From: Rhodospirillales bacterium
GTDB taxonomy: Bacteria; Pseudomonadota; Alphaproteobacteria; Rhodospirillales; SHVU01
DNA: 62,040 bases
Reading direction: 5' to 3'
NCBI GenBank assembly: GCA_009691105.1
Contig: SHVU01000012.1
Coordinates: 1-62,040, forward strand
Within the stretch, counting starts at the first letter, position 1. Each line of letters starts with the position of its first letter. Of the stretch, positions 43,009-51,265 are shown one piece after another. The notes under the pieces are model-generated. The model saw only the letters and a list, made by a program, of their open reading frames with translations. It searched no databases and was not told the origin of the DNA. The translations under genes and the position numbers were made by a program.

Positions 43009-44307
43009 ATGGCCGTCCGCTCGCCCGAGGAAGCACGCATCGCCGTCGTCGGGCTTGGCTATGTCGGCTTGCCGCTCGCCATTGCCTTGGCGCGTAAATT
43101 CCGGGTGGTCGGCTTCGACGTCGATCAGTCGCGGATCGACGATCTGGGTCGTGGCGAAGACCGCACCGGCGAGGTCACAAAAACCGATCTTCGCCACTGC
43201 GGCCTTCTGGTCACGGCCGACATTGCCGACATCGCCGCAAGCGACATTTTCATCGTCGCGGTGCCGACACCCGTCGACGCGGCGAACCGCCCAGATCTCA
43301 GCGCGCTCCGCTCGGCCTGCCGTATCGTCGGCGGCGTGATGCGGGCTGGCGCCGTCGTCGTATTCGAAAGCACGGTGTATCCCGGCGTCACCGAGGACGT
43401 CTGCGGACCAGATTTGGCGCGGGCCTCGGGTCTGGTTGCAGGCAAAGATTTTTTCCTCGGCTACTCGCCCGAGCGAATCAACCCCGGCGATCGTGACCAC
43501 GCGGTTCATCGCATTCCCAAAGTCGTTGCGGGCCAAACGGCCGAGACGACTCAGCTCCTCGCCGCCATGTATGGCGCGATGACCACCGGCGGCGTCTTCG
43601 TCGCCAAGAACATTAAGACCGCCGAAGCCGCGAAGGTCATCGAGAACGCGCAGCGCGATATCAATATTGCCTTCGTCAACGAGGTCACTCAGATCGTCGG
43701 TCGTCTCGATTTATCGATCTATGACGTGCTCGACACGGCCCAGACGAAATGGAACTTCCTGCCGTTTCGTCCGGGCTTGGTCGGTGGTCATTGCATCGGC
43801 GTCGATCCGTACTATCTCGCCTATCTTGCGCAACGCCTCGGCCACGAGCCCGAAGTGGTTCTGGCCGGGCGGCGAATCAACGACGCTATGGGGCGCTATA
43901 TCGCCGGACGTATCGCCGAGGAACTGAAGCGCGGCATGACGGAGGGAACGAAGGCGAACGTTCTGATTCTCGGCCTAACCTTCAAGGAAGACGTTCGTGA
44001 CCTTCGCAATTCCAAAGTCGCCGATCTCGTCGCCGCTCTCGAAGAGACGGGCCTCACGGTTCAGGTCCACGATCCTTTGGCGGATCCGGCCGAAGCCGTT
44101 GCCCTCTATGGAATCGATCTGGTGCCGAGCCTCGCGGACATGCAGCCGGTGCATTGCGTCGTCGGCGCGGTCACCCACCAGAGCTATCGCGACCTGACCA
44201 GCGCCGATCTCGCGCGTCTCGTCGTTCCCGGCGGTCTCGTCGCCGATATCAAGGGCATGTGGCGCCAACTTGCGTTGCCCAGCGGCCTGCGCCGCTGGCA
44301 GCTCTAG
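43009..44307 (+). CDS. WbpA/TviB-type UDP-HexNAc 6-dehydrogenase
   Basis: 432 residues from the ATG at 43009, with GAGG ten bases upstream. NAD site IAVVGLGYVGLPLAIALARK, FESTVYPGVTEDVCGP, YSPERINPGDRDHAVHRIPK, then TKWNFLPFRPGLVGGHCIGV with the catalytic Cys (near 263), and TFKEDVRDLRNSKV. The RINPGD and LVGGHCIGVDPYYL forms are those of UDP-N-acetylhexosamine dehydrogenases (WbpA, TviB, WbpO) rather than UDP-glucose dehydrogenase. The product is an N-acetylhexosaminuronate. It would feed the Gfo/Idh + DegT pair or the AsnB amidotransferase. Its TAG lies inside CTAG, shared with the convergent SGNH gene. Confidence 0.92.
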   Translation: MAVRSPEEARIAVVGLGYVGLPLAIALARKFRVVGFDVDQSRIDDLGRGEDRTGEVTKTDLRHCGLLVTADIADIAASDIFIVAVPTPVDAANRPDLSALRSACRIVGGVMRAGAVVVFESTVYPGVTEDVCGPDLARASGLVAGKDFFLGYSPERINPGDRDHAVHRIPKVVAGQTAETTQLLAAMYGAMTTGGVFVAKNIKTAEAAKVIENAQRDINIAFVNEVTQIVGRLDLSIYDVLDTAQTKWNFLPFRPGLVGGHCIGVDPYYLAYLAQRLGHEPEVVLAGRRINDAMGRYIAGRIAEELKRGMTEGTKANVLILGLTFKEDVRDLRNSKVADLVAALEETGLTVQVHDPLADPAEAVALYGIDLVPSLADMQPVHCVVGAVTHQSYRDLTSADLARLVVPGGLVADIKGMWRQLALPSGLRRWQL

Positions 44308-45356
44308 GGGCGACGCGCGACCGCTTCGATCGTCGGCTTCATCCATTGCCAGGCCCGCTCGGCGAACAGCGCGTTATTGCGTTCGTTGGGATGCGGGTCG
44401 TCCTCGAGAAAATACGGCGCCGCGTCCGGACCGACGGTGGCTGTCATTCCCGGCTGAAGATCGAGAAATGGAATCCCGAGCTCCGCCGTCACCGGCGCCA
44501 GCCATTGGTAAATATCGGTGGGGTGGTTGTAGTGGTAGTGGGTGACGAGGAGCAGCGGAATTCGCCGCGCATCGCACCAGGATTTTATGCGAGCCAAAAG
44601 TGCCCGACCCATCACCTTGTGCTCGGCGGTCGGCGTATAGCTGAAGCTATTCCAGCCGACGGCGCCCGGCGTTGCTGCCGGATCCTCGCCCTGGCCCAGC
44701 CGGACAAACCGTTGGCGAACGATCTGGATGAGATGCGAGTTCTCTAACAGCCACTCGTAGCCGGGGACGCTCCGTGCAATGGCGCGAGTCCAGGACCCGT
44801 GCTCGGGCGCGGCGATTGGACGCAACGTGCCATCGCCATTGCTGTCGTAGAGGCCGCTTTCCGAGGCCCGCGGAAAATCGCCGGCTGTAACAAACACAGC
44901 GACGGCGGCAGGTTTGACCTGATCACCAAACGTTTCCAGATAGGCGGCATAGCTCGCGAGCTCCCAACCGCCGGTGGCGGCGTTCAAGAACTGGGCTCGG
45001 CCACGGCCGAGGTCAGCGTCGGCGCGAATTTGTAGCTGTTCGGGCACCGTCGCGGCCTCCTCTAGAAGCCACCCGAAGGTGAAGGAATTGCCGAGCACAA
45101 GGACGCGCGGAACATCCGCGGCTGGTTCGCCGCCGCGATGGTGGAGGCTGTTAAAGAGATAGGTGACGATGCGGTCGAGTTGCTGATGGCGAGCTTGCCA
45201 GTCAGCGCGATTCAACACCAAGCCGCGGGGCCCTGTGTCAAACCACGTCCCGCTCAAGTTTTGCGGCGCGAGGATGCGTACGGCGACTTCACCAAAGGCA
45301 ACGAGGGCCGCGATAGCCACGGCAATGGCGAGAAGAGGAAAGGCCCAGCGTTTCAT
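44304..45356 (-). CDS. SGNH-like hydrolase/acyltransferase, secreted or anchored
   Basis: 350 residues. An N-terminal hydrophobic segment (about 5-25) is followed by an SGNH domain with VLVLGNSFTFGWLLEEAA, in which GNS replaces GDS, then NAATGGWELASYAAYL, FVTAGDFPRA, and DDPHPNERNNALFAERAW as the C-terminal Asp-x-His block. It acts in the periplasm by inference. It is the last gene of the sxtJ-carbamoyltransferase set, 21 bases after the methyltransferase, and ends tail-to-tail with the dehydrogenase gene at CTAG. Confidence 0.75.
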   Translation of the reverse strand: MKRWAFPLLAIAVAIAALVAFGEVAVRILAPQNLSGTWFDTGPRGLVLNRADWQARHQQLDRIVTYLFNSLHHRGGEPAADVPRVLVLGNSFTFGWLLEEAATVPEQLQIRADADLGRGRAQFLNAATGGWELASYAAYLETFGDQVKPAAVAVFVTAGDFPRASESGLYDSNGDGTLRPIAAPEHGSWTRAIARSVPGYEWLLENSHLIQIVRQRFVRLGQGEDPAATPGAVGWNSFSYTPTAEHKVMGRALLARIKSWCDARRIPLLLVTHYHYNHPTDIYQWLAPVTAELGIPFLDLQPGMTATVGPDAAPYFLEDDPHPNERNNALFAERAWQWMKPTIEAVARRP

Positions 45357-45377
45357 CGACGGTGCTCCCGTCGCGGC

Positions 45378-46391
45378 TCAGGCGATCTTACGACCGATGA
45401 CGTCGAACAGCGCGCCTTCGCGGGCGATCGTGCCGATCCAACCAAGCTGAGTCATGAGCCGTTGATAGGCCGTGCCGGGATCTGTCTTGGCAAAAAGATC
45501 GGAGGTGTCCTCGCCGGCGGTCCCGAGAATTGCCGGCGAGCAGTTGAGATACTCGATACCGGTGTCGGCAAACCACTTCATAACCTCGTCCACCGAGTGC
45601 CAGCTTTCGTGAGGGTTGAAGTACTGGTCCTTGATCCAAGTTTCGGATTTCGTCCGGTCGCGAATCCGCCGCCGCACCACGAAATCGATCTGAGGGCCGA
45701 GAACGCCGATCAGCTTGGATCGAATCCATGTCGGAATTCGGCCCCAGCGATTGTAAAGCCCAACGACCACGATGCCGCCCGGTTTCACGGTACGAACAAC
45801 TTCGGTGAAGGCGCGTTTCGGATCGAAGGTGTGATGCAACACGCCTTGGGTAATGGCGACGTCGAACGATCCGCTCTTGATAGCGAGATCGAACAGGTTC
45901 ATCTGGACGAAGTTTGAGCGGAGCAGGCGATTGCGGCGCTTGTGCTCCATGGCAAGTTTCAGGCTGCCGATCGACATGTCGACGCCCAGCACCTGATTGT
46001 GATTGAGTTGCAGGAAGTGGCTGAGCTGTCCGGTCCCACAGCCGCACTCGACGACGCGTTTGTTGTAGCCGATGGAGCGCAACAGGTTTGCCGAGAACGG
46101 ATTCTTCTTTCCCTTGTTGACGAGCTCGGAGAACAACTCCATCCCCTCGTAATTGGGAAACGGGTTTTCTTCGTAAAACGAGCGAACCCGCGTCGTGACG
46201 GTTCCCGTGCCTTCGTCGACGGCGCGGAAAAGCGACGGAACACCTTGGACGAAGGGATAGCGGGTCCCGTCCCGCGCGCCGCGGAGCGCGTCGGCATCCA
46301 ATCCGACGTCATCCCCCGAACCCGGCGCCTTGAGACAGGCGAGGATGGCGGGCGAGAGAGGCGGAACCTCGGTGGACTCGTCGGTCAGCAC
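45378..46391 (-). CDS. SAM-dependent methyltransferase (Trm112-like N-terminus)
   Basis: 337 residues from a GTG at 46391 that overlaps the carbamoyltransferase stop by seven bases; the open frame upstream is only the shadow of that gene. The N-terminal 70 residues resemble a Trm112-type domain without clear Cys pairs. The core has RSFYEENPFPNYEGMELFS, RVVECGCGTGQLSHFLQL (motif I), then VAITQGVLHHTFDPKRAF and VKPGGIVVVGLYNRWGRIPT. Coupling to the carbamoyltransferase suggests that both modify the same sugar or end group. Substrate unknown. Confidence 0.82.
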   Translation of the reverse strand: MLTDESTEVPPLSPAILACLKAPGSGDDVGLDADALRGARDGTRYPFVQGVPSLFRAVDEGTGTVTTRVRSFYEENPFPNYEGMELFSELVNKGKKNPFSANLLRSIGYNKRVVECGCGTGQLSHFLQLNHNQVLGVDMSIGSLKLAMEHKRRNRLLRSNFVQMNLFDLAIKSGSFDVAITQGVLHHTFDPKRAFTEVVRTVKPGGIVVVGLYNRWGRIPTWIRSKLIGVLGPQIDFVVRRRIRDRTKSETWIKDQYFNPHESWHSVDEVMKWFADTGIEYLNCSPAILGTAGEDTSDLFAKTDPGTAYQRLMTQLGWIGTIAREGALFDVIGRKIA

Positions 46392-48172
46392 TGTTCGTCC
46401 TTGTACAAGACGCGGTTGCCGATGACGAGAACGTCGATCTCGCTCTCCATGAAGCAGCGATAGGCGTCGTCGGGCGAACACACGATCGGCTCGTCGCTAG
46501 TGTTGAAGCTCGTGTTGACCAGGACCGGACATCCCGTGGCGTCACGAAAAGCTTCTAGCAAGCGATGGAAGCGCGGATTGGTATCGGGATGCACGGTCTG
46601 GACGCGGGCCGAATTATCGACGTGAGTGACTGCCGGAATGTCGCTGCGCGCGACGCGCAATCGGTCAAATCCGGTCTTGGCAGCCTCGTCGGCCGCCAAC
46701 GTTCGGAGCCGGCCGGTTTCGACCGGCGCAACCAGAAGCATGTACGGGCTCGGCCGATCGATCTGGAAATACGTGGCGGCATCGGGGGCCAGCACGGCGG
46801 GCGCGAACGGACGAAAGCCTTCGCGATACTTGATGTTGAGATTCAGGCGCCGTTGCATACCCGCCGGACGCGGGTCGGCGAGGATCGAGCGGTTGCCGAG
46901 CGCCCGCGGCCCGAACTCCATCCGGTCCTGGAACCAGCCCACAATCCGGCCCTTCGCAAGATCACCGGCGATGGTCGTGAACAAGTCATCGTCCGAAAGC
47001 CGTCGCGATTGTGCGCGGTAGGACTCGAGCGCCGCTGTGGTCGTCGCGTCGTCAAACGCGGGTCCTATCAGCGCGCCGGCCATGCGGTCGCGGCCAGCCG
47101 CCGGGCGTACTTCGCCAAGGCTGTGGGCGACGGCGAGGGCTGCGCCCAAAGCTCCTCCAGCGTCACCCGCCGCCGGTTGAATCCAGATGTCGTCGAACTG
47201 TCCTTCGCGCAGCAATCGGCCGTTGGCGACGCAGTTCAGGGCGACGCCGCCGGCGAGACACAGATTCTTTGATCCGGTCTCGGCGTGCAGCGTGCGGCCG
47301 AGTTGCAGCACAATCTCCTCGAGCACCACTTGAACCGACCGCGCCAGATCCATATGGCGCTGCTCGACGGGTGCTGCGGATGATCGCGGCGGCGCGCCGA
47401 AGAGCTGATCGAAGCGGTGGTTCGTCATGGTGAGGCCGGTGCAGTAGTCGAAATAGTACATGTTCAGACGGAACGAACCGTCGGGCTTCACGTCTATCAG
47501 GTTGTCGCGGATCGTCTGCGCATAGCGGGGCTCGCCGTACGGGGCGAGGCCCATGACTTTGTATTCGCCGTCGTTGACCTCGAAGCCGAGGTAATAGGTG
47601 AAGGCCGAATACAAAAGCCCCAACGAATGGGGAAAGCGGATCTCGCGGCTGAGTTCGATCGTGCCGTCGCGACCGTGACCCAGGGTCGTCGTCGCCCACT
47701 CACCGACGCCGTCCATGATCAGGATGGCGGCGTCGGAAAACGGCGACGGAAAGAACGCGCTCGCAGCGTGGGAATGATGGTGGACGCTGAACGTCATTTT
47801 CTCTTCGCCGACGCTGCCACGGCCCAAGTCGTTGAGTTCGCGGATCAAGGTCGGTTTCTGGAGGAACTTCTCGCGCAGCCATACCGGCATGGCGGTCGAG
47901 AAGGACCGATAGCCATGGGGCGCGAAGGCAAAATAGGTCTCGATGAGTCGGTCGAAGGTAAGGAAGGGCTTTTCGTAGAACGCGACGTGGTCAACGTCGT
48001 TCAAGCGGACACCGGCGGCATCCAGGCAATAGCGGACAGCGTCCGCCGGGAATCCGGAGTCATGTTTCTTGCGGCTGAAGCGCTCTTCCTGGGCGGCGGC
48101 CACGACGACGCCGTCCCGAAGGAGGGCGGCGGCGCTGTCGTGATAAAAGGCGGAGAGACCGAGGACGATCAC
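46385..48172 (-). CDS. Carbamoyltransferase (NodU/CmcH/TobZ family)
   Basis: 595 residues. The N-terminal ASKHA half starts MIVLGLSAFYHDSAAALLRD with AAAQEERFSRKKHDSGFP and VHHHSHAASAFFPSPFSDAA (His residues of the Kae1-like site). The C-terminal half carries YREGFRPFAPAVLAPDAATY and VNTSFNTSDEPIVCSPDDAY. These enzymes use carbamoyl phosphate and ATP to O-carbamoylate sugars or antibiotics. The DUF5989 small gene and sxtJ lie directly upstream, a recurrent trio. It probably carbamoylates a glycan residue in the cytoplasm before export. Confidence 0.93.
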   Translation of the reverse strand: MIVLGLSAFYHDSAAALLRDGVVVAAAQEERFSRKKHDSGFPADAVRYCLDAAGVRLNDVDHVAFYEKPFLTFDRLIETYFAFAPHGYRSFSTAMPVWLREKFLQKPTLIRELNDLGRGSVGEEKMTFSVHHHSHAASAFFPSPFSDAAILIMDGVGEWATTTLGHGRDGTIELSREIRFPHSLGLLYSAFTYYLGFEVNDGEYKVMGLAPYGEPRYAQTIRDNLIDVKPDGSFRLNMYYFDYCTGLTMTNHRFDQLFGAPPRSSAAPVEQRHMDLARSVQVVLEEIVLQLGRTLHAETGSKNLCLAGGVALNCVANGRLLREGQFDDIWIQPAAGDAGGALGAALAVAHSLGEVRPAAGRDRMAGALIGPAFDDATTTAALESYRAQSRRLSDDDLFTTIAGDLAKGRIVGWFQDRMEFGPRALGNRSILADPRPAGMQRRLNLNIKYREGFRPFAPAVLAPDAATYFQIDRPSPYMLLVAPVETGRLRTLAADEAAKTGFDRLRVARSDIPAVTHVDNSARVQTVHPDTNPRFHRLLEAFRDATGCPVLVNTSFNTSDEPIVCSPDDAYRCFMESEIDVLVIGNRVLYKDEQC

Positions 48173-48184
48173 CGGCGCGCGATC

Positions 48185-48337
48185 TCAGAAGATCGCATAG
48201 ATGAAGGGCGCGATGGCCGCGCTTTGGCCGAGGATCAGCAGGCCTCCTAGGGCCAACAGGCCCAGAATGACTGGCAAGAGCCAGTACTTGCCGGACGCCC
48301 GGATGTATTTCAGCAGATCGCGGAGAACCGAAAGCAT
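48185..48337 (-). CDS. DUF5989-type 50-residue membrane protein
   Basis: An ATG at 48337 with AAGGA nine bases upstream opens 50 codons ending at a TGA (48185-48187). The product is MLSVLRDLLKYIRASGKYWL followed by one hydrophobic helix (about 19-40) and the tail APFIYAIF. This matches the short DUF5989 proteins that accompany carbamoyltransferases and SxtJ. Gaps of 12 bases on either side place it in one unit. Role unknown; a small membrane partner of the carbamoyltransferase set is inferred from repeated association. Confidence 0.82.
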   Translation of the reverse strand: MLSVLRDLLKYIRASGKYWLLPVILGLLALGGLLILGQSAAIAPFIYAIF

Positions 48338-48349
48338 GAGCGCTGTCCT

Positions 48350-48739
48350 TTAGAAAAGGTCGCGTAAGGTTTCGGCGCGGAGTTGCCGTGCGACGGGGTT
48401 AAAATAGCTCGCGGCCGCCGGATCGTAGCGTCGCGCCATTGTATCCCGCCCGAACAGGCGCATCGCCAGGCCGATTGGCGAGATCACCACAAAGAAGAAT
48501 GTGCCGAGCAACACATGGTTCAGGGCGATTCCGATACGCCGGGCGACGGGGTGCCACAGGCGATTGATCGGCAGAAGAAGCACCGGTGCGGCCAGGGCTA
48601 GGACCAGAAGCACCCCCGACAAGACCATCGCCCAAACCAGCGTCGTGTCGAAGACGAACCATCCCATAGCCGAGACCATCGCGAACACCGCCGCGAAGGT
48701 CAGTCCGAAGGCGCGGTCGCTTTGACGGGCAATGGTCAT
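48350..48739 (-). CDS. sxtJ: SxtJ-family small membrane protein
   Basis: 129 residues with three hydrophobic segments (about 12-30, 33-53 and 68-90) and NRLWHPVARRIGIALNHVLL, then LFGRDTMARRYDPAAASYF. This composition is that of SxtJ, found next to carbamoyltransferases in saxitoxin and many polysaccharide loci, biochemical role unsettled. It is first in the minus-strand set running to 44,304, divergent from the SGNH gene at 48,830 with 90 bases between them. Confidence 0.8.
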   Translation of the reverse strand: MTIARQSDRAFGLTFAAVFAMVSAMGWFVFDTTLVWAMVLSGVLLVLALAAPVLLLPINRLWHPVARRIGIALNHVLLGTFFFVVISPIGLAMRLFGRDTMARRYDPAAASYFNPVARQLRAETLRDLF

Positions 48740-48797
48740 GATGCCCGGGCGGCGCGGCGGAGGCGGCAGGCGGCTATGGCGTTCACAATCTTACCGA

Positions 48798-48826
48798 TTG
48801 ACAATGTGTGATCCCGGACTTTATGC
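48798..48826 (+). promoter_or_regulatory. Candidate sigma-70-like promoter
   Basis: TTGACA at 48798-48803, a 17-base spacer and TTATGC at 48821-48826. The predicted start point (about 48,833) falls just past the GTG at 48,830 of the next gene. Either that gene starts further in, or this is not its promoter. The -35 is perfect; the -10 is poor. Confidence 0.4.
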
Positions 48827-48829
48827 CCG

Positions 48830-50137
48830 GTGAGGCCTAAAAACTCAATATCGGCTGCAGACAAAAATGACGTCAGCGCCGACAAACCCTTCGTTGGCAC
48901 CCTTGCCGATGCGATTGCGGAGATGAAGGACCCACAACCTATCGCTCCATCTCGCTACACGACGATCGCCCGCGGCATTCTGGGCGCATTTCTTTTCGTC
49001 GTCGCGGTGAACGTCCTGGCATGGATGGCGCTTGAGGTTCGCGACCTCCTCAAAGTGCATGGTGGCGCGCTCGTTCCAGCCAATCCGTGGGCCATCCGGA
49101 CCCAGGTCTATCCAGGAATGACCCCGGACGATATCTACCAACTCCACATGGAGAGTTGGGAGCTGCGGAACTACGAATACCAGCCGATGTCGGAGTTCCG
49201 GGAAGGGCCCTTTCGCGGGCGCTTTGTAAATGTCACGGATGCCGGGTATCGCAAGGGCCGTCGCGACGACCCGTGGCCACCGTCGCCTGCCGACTTCAGC
49301 ATCTTCGTCTTCGGCGGCTCCACGACGTTTGGCTATGGCTTGCCCGATGATCAGACGGTTCCCGCCGCGCTCTCGGATGCCGCGTCGCGTGTTACCGACG
49401 CGTCGGCGCCCGTATACAATTTTGGCCGAGCCTATTTTTTCTCGACTCATGAATTGCTCGAATTTCAGAGGCTTCTGATGGCGGGGTACCGACCATCCCT
49501 TGCGCTCTTTGTCGATGGTATCAATGAATTCGCGTTCGACGGCGGCGGCGACCTTTTGTGGAGTCAAAGAATCCGCCAGGCGCTCGGTCGGGCCTATGTC
49601 TCGCCCGCGAACTCTTTACGGAATCTCGCGGCGGCACTTCCCATCAATGAACTTGCGTCGTTCGTCTTTCGATATCTCAATATCGACGGCACCGAGCGAG
49701 AGCGGGACGCGCAAGCAAACGTGGCTCGAATCTTAGGCGAAGCGAATATCGAGAAGGTCAATGCGGTTCTCGACCGTTATCTTCGCAACAAAGCGCTGAT
49801 TGAGACGCTCGGCCGCCACTATGACGTCCCGGTTGCGTTCGTCTGGCAGCCGGTGCCGACCTATAAATACGATCTAAATCATCATCTTTTTGCATACCGC
49901 GATATGCGCAATCATTTGTCGAGCGGGGCCGGTTACCGCCGCGCCGCCGAACGGTTTGCGCGCGGTGATTTCGGCGCCAACTTCGCGTGGTGCGCCGATA
50001 TTCAAGAAGGCGTCGCGAAACCGCTGTACGTCGATGCTGTTCACTATTCGGCGGAACTCGCGGCCATGCTCGCCGATTGCATCGTCGCGAAGACGCCGCT
50101 CAAGGACTTAGCGGCCCACCGATCGCCGAAAGGCTAA
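48830..50137 (+). CDS. Membrane-anchored SGNH-like protein
   Basis: 435 residues as annotated from a GTG at 48830; an ATG at 48923 (MKDPQPIAPSRYTTIARGIL) would fit the candidate promoter better and still keep the hydrophobic anchor (GILGAFLFVVAVNVLAWMAL). The periplasmic part has SIFVFGGSTTFGYGLPDDQT (GGS in place of GDS), NFGRAYFFSTHELLEF and FVDGINEFAF, with a C-terminal DAVHYSAELAAMLADCI Asp-x-x-His block. It looks like the SGNH proteins with GGST sites seen in capsule loci. The stop is four bases before the TauD-like gene, so the two are one operon. Confidence 0.72.
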   Translation: MRPKNSISAADKNDVSADKPFVGTLADAIAEMKDPQPIAPSRYTTIARGILGAFLFVVAVNVLAWMALEVRDLLKVHGGALVPANPWAIRTQVYPGMTPDDIYQLHMESWELRNYEYQPMSEFREGPFRGRFVNVTDAGYRKGRRDDPWPPSPADFSIFVFGGSTTFGYGLPDDQTVPAALSDAASRVTDASAPVYNFGRAYFFSTHELLEFQRLLMAGYRPSLALFVDGINEFAFDGGGDLLWSQRIRQALGRAYVSPANSLRNLAAALPINELASFVFRYLNIDGTERERDAQANVARILGEANIEKVNAVLDRYLRNKALIETLGRHYDVPVAFVWQPVPTYKYDLNHHLFAYRDMRNHLSSGAGYRRAAERFARGDFGANFAWCADIQEGVAKPLYVDAVHYSAELAAMLADCIVAKTPLKDLAAHRSPKG

Positions 50138-50141
50138 CGTC

Positions 50142-50975
50142 ATGCCGCTTACCGTCCATCGCCTGTCGCCGGCGCTTGGGGCCGAGGTGGCTGGCGTGGA
50201 CGCCGGCACGGCGGACGCCGCGACCTTCGATGCCATCCGAAAAGAATGGCTAGCATCCGATGGTGTTCTCGTTCTTCGCAATCAGTCCCTGACGCCAGAG
50301 CAGCATATTGCGTTCAGCCGACGTTTCGGCCAGCTCGAGACCCACGTTCTCGCGACCTATCTGTTGCCAGGCTTTCCCGAAATCTATCGCGTCTCCAACA
50401 AGACCGAAGGCGGCAAGCCCATGGGTCGGGCCCGGGCCGGGACCTATTGGCATTCCGATCTCTCGTACATGCAGAAGCCGGCCATGGTGTCGTTGCTGTA
50501 CGGCATCGAGATCCCGCCGATCGGTGGCGACACGATGTTCTGCAATATGTACGCGGCCTATGACGCGCTCTCGCCGACGATGAAGACGATGATCGGCGGC
50601 CTTCGGGCCGTACACGATCTCGCCTTCGCGGCGCGAGGCGTCTTTGCGAACGAGCGGCCTGCCGTCGAACGGGCCCCGGCCGCCGAACATCCCGTCGTCC
50701 GGACGCATCCCGAAACCGGCCGCAAGGCGCTATTCGTCAATCCCGGCTTCACGTCTCACATTGTCGGACTGGCACCCGCCGAAAGCGCGGCGCTTCTAGG
50801 TTTATTGTTCCAGCACGCCACGCAGCCCGAGTTCATTTATCGCCATCGGTGGCTGCTTCATGACCTCGTGATGTGGGACAACCGCTGCACGATGCATTAC
50901 GCCATCGCCGACTACGAAGGCATTGGTGAGCGCTACATGCACCGCACCACGGTCCTCGGCGACGAAGCTCGTTGA
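50142..50975 (+). CDS. TauD/TfdA family 2-oxoglutarate dioxygenase
   Basis: 277 residues. Iron ligands are His104 and Asp106 in TYWHSDLSYMQ and the distal His252 in DNRCTMHYA; Arg264 or Arg268 (IGERYMHRTTVLG) should hold 2-oxoglutarate. The motif PIGGDTMFCNMYAAY is also typical. Family members hydroxylate taurine, herbicide ethers, phosphonate-like or carnitine-type compounds. Pairing with an SGNH protein in a glycan region is unusual; hydroxylation of an acyl or phosphonate substituent is one option and a purely metabolic role another. The stop overlaps a small inverted repeat. Confidence 0.9.
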   Translation: MPLTVHRLSPALGAEVAGVDAGTADAATFDAIRKEWLASDGVLVLRNQSLTPEQHIAFSRRFGQLETHVLATYLLPGFPEIYRVSNKTEGGKPMGRARAGTYWHSDLSYMQKPAMVSLLYGIEIPPIGGDTMFCNMYAAYDALSPTMKTMIGGLRAVHDLAFAARGVFANERPAVERAPAAEHPVVRTHPETGRKALFVNPGFTSHIVGLAPAESAALLGLLFQHATQPEFIYRHRWLLHDLVMWDNRCTMHYAIADYEGIGERYMHRTTVLGDEAR

Positions 50976-50987
50976 GTATGAATACTC
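50974..50987. repeat. Small inverted repeat over the dioxygenase stop
   Basis: GAGTAT-GA-ATACTC begins at the last two bases of the stop codon. As RNA it would form a 5-bp stem with a TGAA loop. Followed by an AT-rich stretch; could be a weak terminator, but no proper T-run is present. Confidence 0.35.
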
Positions 50988-51044
50988 TTATTTAAGTTAA
51001 TACTTCGCAGATGGTTTGCGACATAGGCGCGCAACGGCGTGATT

Positions 51045-51074
51045 CCATAATTAACTAATCAAAGTTAATTATGG
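51045..51074. repeat. Perfect 12-bp AT-rich inverted repeat near tRNA-Thr
   Basis: CCATAATTAACT and AGTTAATTATGG face each other around a 6-base loop (AATCAA). It lies 30 bases beyond the tRNA 3' end and about 70 bases beyond the dioxygenase stop. It could be a shared bidirectional terminator for both genes or a protein-binding or recombination site. Direct observation; no second copy was noticed in the window. Confidence 0.7.
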
Positions 51075-51104
51075 AGATTATCCGAGATCGTGCGCGTGGA
51101 AATG

Positions 51105-51179
51105 TGGTGCCGACGGGAGGATTTGAACCCCCGACCCACGCATTACGAATGCGTTGCTCTACCCCTGAGCTACGTCGGC
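51105..51179 (-). tRNA. tRNA-Thr (anticodon CGU)
   Basis: 75 bases with encoded CCA. The acceptor arms GCCGACG and CGTCGGC pair fully. The D arm is GCTC-AGGGGTA-GAGC, the anticodon stem ACGCA/TGCGT holds loop TTCGTAA with anticodon CGT, and the T arm is CGGGG-GTTCAAA-TCCTC-like around the invariant GTTCAAATC. It decodes ACG. It lies between two polysaccharide gene groups; tRNA genes are common integration sites, but no integrase was seen. Confidence 0.96.
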
Positions 51180-51188
51180 GCGGCGGGC

Positions 51189-51218
51189 ATTATTGAGGTC
51201 GGAAACGTGATCCGTCAA
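51189..51218 (-). promoter_or_regulatory. Promoter of tRNA-Thr
   Basis: On the minus strand TTGACG (51218-51213), an 18-base spacer and AATAAT (51194-51189) precede the tRNA by nine bases, which fits a start point a few bases before the mature 5' end. Confidence 0.6.
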
Positions 51219-51265
51219 CCGTCCTTCGCCGTTCTGCGCATTGGCGAAGGGCGCCGCAGCCCCTA

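Noticed and set aside
51105-51179. tRNA-Thr as attachment site of an integrated island
   Set aside because: No integrase, no second copy of the tRNA 3' end noticed, and polysaccharide genes continue on both sides; left only as a possibility in the repeat finding.
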